Shown piece by piece: positions 63,644 to 64,000 of a stretch of DNA of 64,000 nucleotides (position 1 is its first letter; each line of letters opens with the position of its first letter). Both the position numbers and the translations under genes were made by a program. The stretch is from the NCBI GenBank assembly GCA_019454045.1, contig SKCR01006524.1, positions 124,001-188,000 on the forward strand. Direction: 5' to 3'. Under the pieces are notes generated by a model. The model did no database searches, was not told where the DNA came from, and saw nothing but the letters and a program-made list of their open reading frames with translations. The stretch is from Zanthoxylum bungeanum (Eukaryota > Streptophyta > Magnoliopsida > Sapindales > Rutaceae).

Positions 63644-64000
63644 ATAATCAACTATAATTGATTGGTTAAATTCAATTATATTGATTACTATAATCCAATT
63701 ATAAAATCAACTATTAATTGAAATAGTTTGAATACAGTCCAACTGTTTAATTAAAACAACGATTAAATTATTAGTCCAACTAATATATTAATATAACGAC
63801 GAAAAATTGGAATGAGCGCGTATTGGCAAGTAACTAAACGAATATTGCAAATTTAATACTTGCCTCCCACTATTTTTCGGCGAGCCTCTAACTCTATGTG
63901 CAGTACTCGGGAAACCTTGTTTCCTAGTGGGCTAAGATCCCGTTAAATAACACACAATCTTGACTTTGGACAACAAATTGTATGATAATTAACTAGGTAT
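63644..64000 (-). other. Copia B, 5' untranslated region continued
   Basis: The block TGCCTCCCACTATTTTT (63861-63877) matches one at 37930-37946 in the 5' untranslated region of Copia A, about 650 bp from its primer site. This supports continuation of Copia B to the right of Athila C. No coding frame. Confidence 0.6.

Larger units (their letters stand above)
31269..64000 (-). mobile_element. Ty3/gypsy Tat retrotransposon, nested and cut by the window end
   Basis: Minus-strand element assigned to Tat by a gypsy pol order (RT, RNase H, extra archaeal-type RNase H, integrase) and by an antisense extra ORF and tandem repeats before the 3' LTR. The 3' LTR, inferred as TGT...ACA, is 31269-31778 plus 39301-39368. 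Two younger elements interrupt it: Copia A in the LTR and Copia B in the RT. Gag, primer site and 5' LTR lie beyond 64000. RT and the extra ORF carry disabling changes. Confidence 0.85.
49336..64000 (-). mobile_element. Copia B, minus strand, inserted in the Tat RT, interrupted by Athila C
   Basis: Its 3' LTR (51382-49336) joins directly to Tat RT codons. The polypurine tract and decayed RNase H, RT, integrase and gag follow to the right up to 54554. Athila C then interrupts, and the element resumes at 63644 in what looks like the 5' untranslated region. The 5' LTR lies beyond the window. Confidence 0.85.

Overview
This is nuclear DNA from a flowering plant, almost certainly a eudicot. The evidence is spliced genes with GT-AG introns, a chloroplast-targeted FtsHi protein, a CC-NBS-LRR resistance gene, an early-nodulin-like phytocyanin, and many plant lineages of LTR retrotransposon (Copia, Tat, Athila, a probable Tekay). 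The species cannot be named from the sequence alone.

Left part (1-22.9 kb) is gene-bearing. It holds a decayed Copia element (2855-7432), a frameshifted CC-NBS-LRR gene on the minus strand (8660-11511), a solo LTR with a perfect 5-bp target duplication (12147-13430), an ankyrin-repeat relic (about 13860-14090), an intact two-exon phytocyanin (14823-15516, minus) and an intact 11-exon FTSHI2 gene (16695-22589, minus). One FTSHI2 intron carries a hAT-type MITE with an 8-bp target duplication.

Middle part (22.9-31.3 kb) is AT-rich repetitive DNA with a roughly 650-bp reiterated unit. Two solo LTRs sit in it, each flanked by a 5-bp target duplication: a Copia LTR (24091-26124) and a 3.5-kb probable Tekay LTR (27107-30579).

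Right part (31.3-64 kb) is a nested stack of retrotransposons. A minus-strand Tat element starts at 31269 and runs off the window. Its 3' LTR is split by a minus-strand Copia element (A, 31779-39295, target duplication GGGTT). Its 3' region has tandem repeats (137, about 60 and 81-82 bp) and a spliced antisense extra ORF facing pol tail to tail. Its reverse transcriptase is interrupted by a second minus-strand Copia element (B, from 49336 off the right end). Copia B is in turn interrupted by a plus-strand, pol-less Athila element (C, 54555-63643).

The most notable object is element C. In the place where Athila elements normally keep an env-like ORF, it carries an intact, intronless LOG-family gene (59578-60171), predicted to be a cytokinin-activating phosphoribohydrolase. 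The element's two LTRs are nearly identical, and each has about 16 ACGT-core (G-box/ABRE-like) motifs just upstream of a TATA box. This looks like a recent retrotransposon-mediated capture of a hormone-activation gene. A second unusual signal is an array of about ten consecutive short hairpins, mostly with three-base loops, conserved between two diverged copies of one Copia LTR family.
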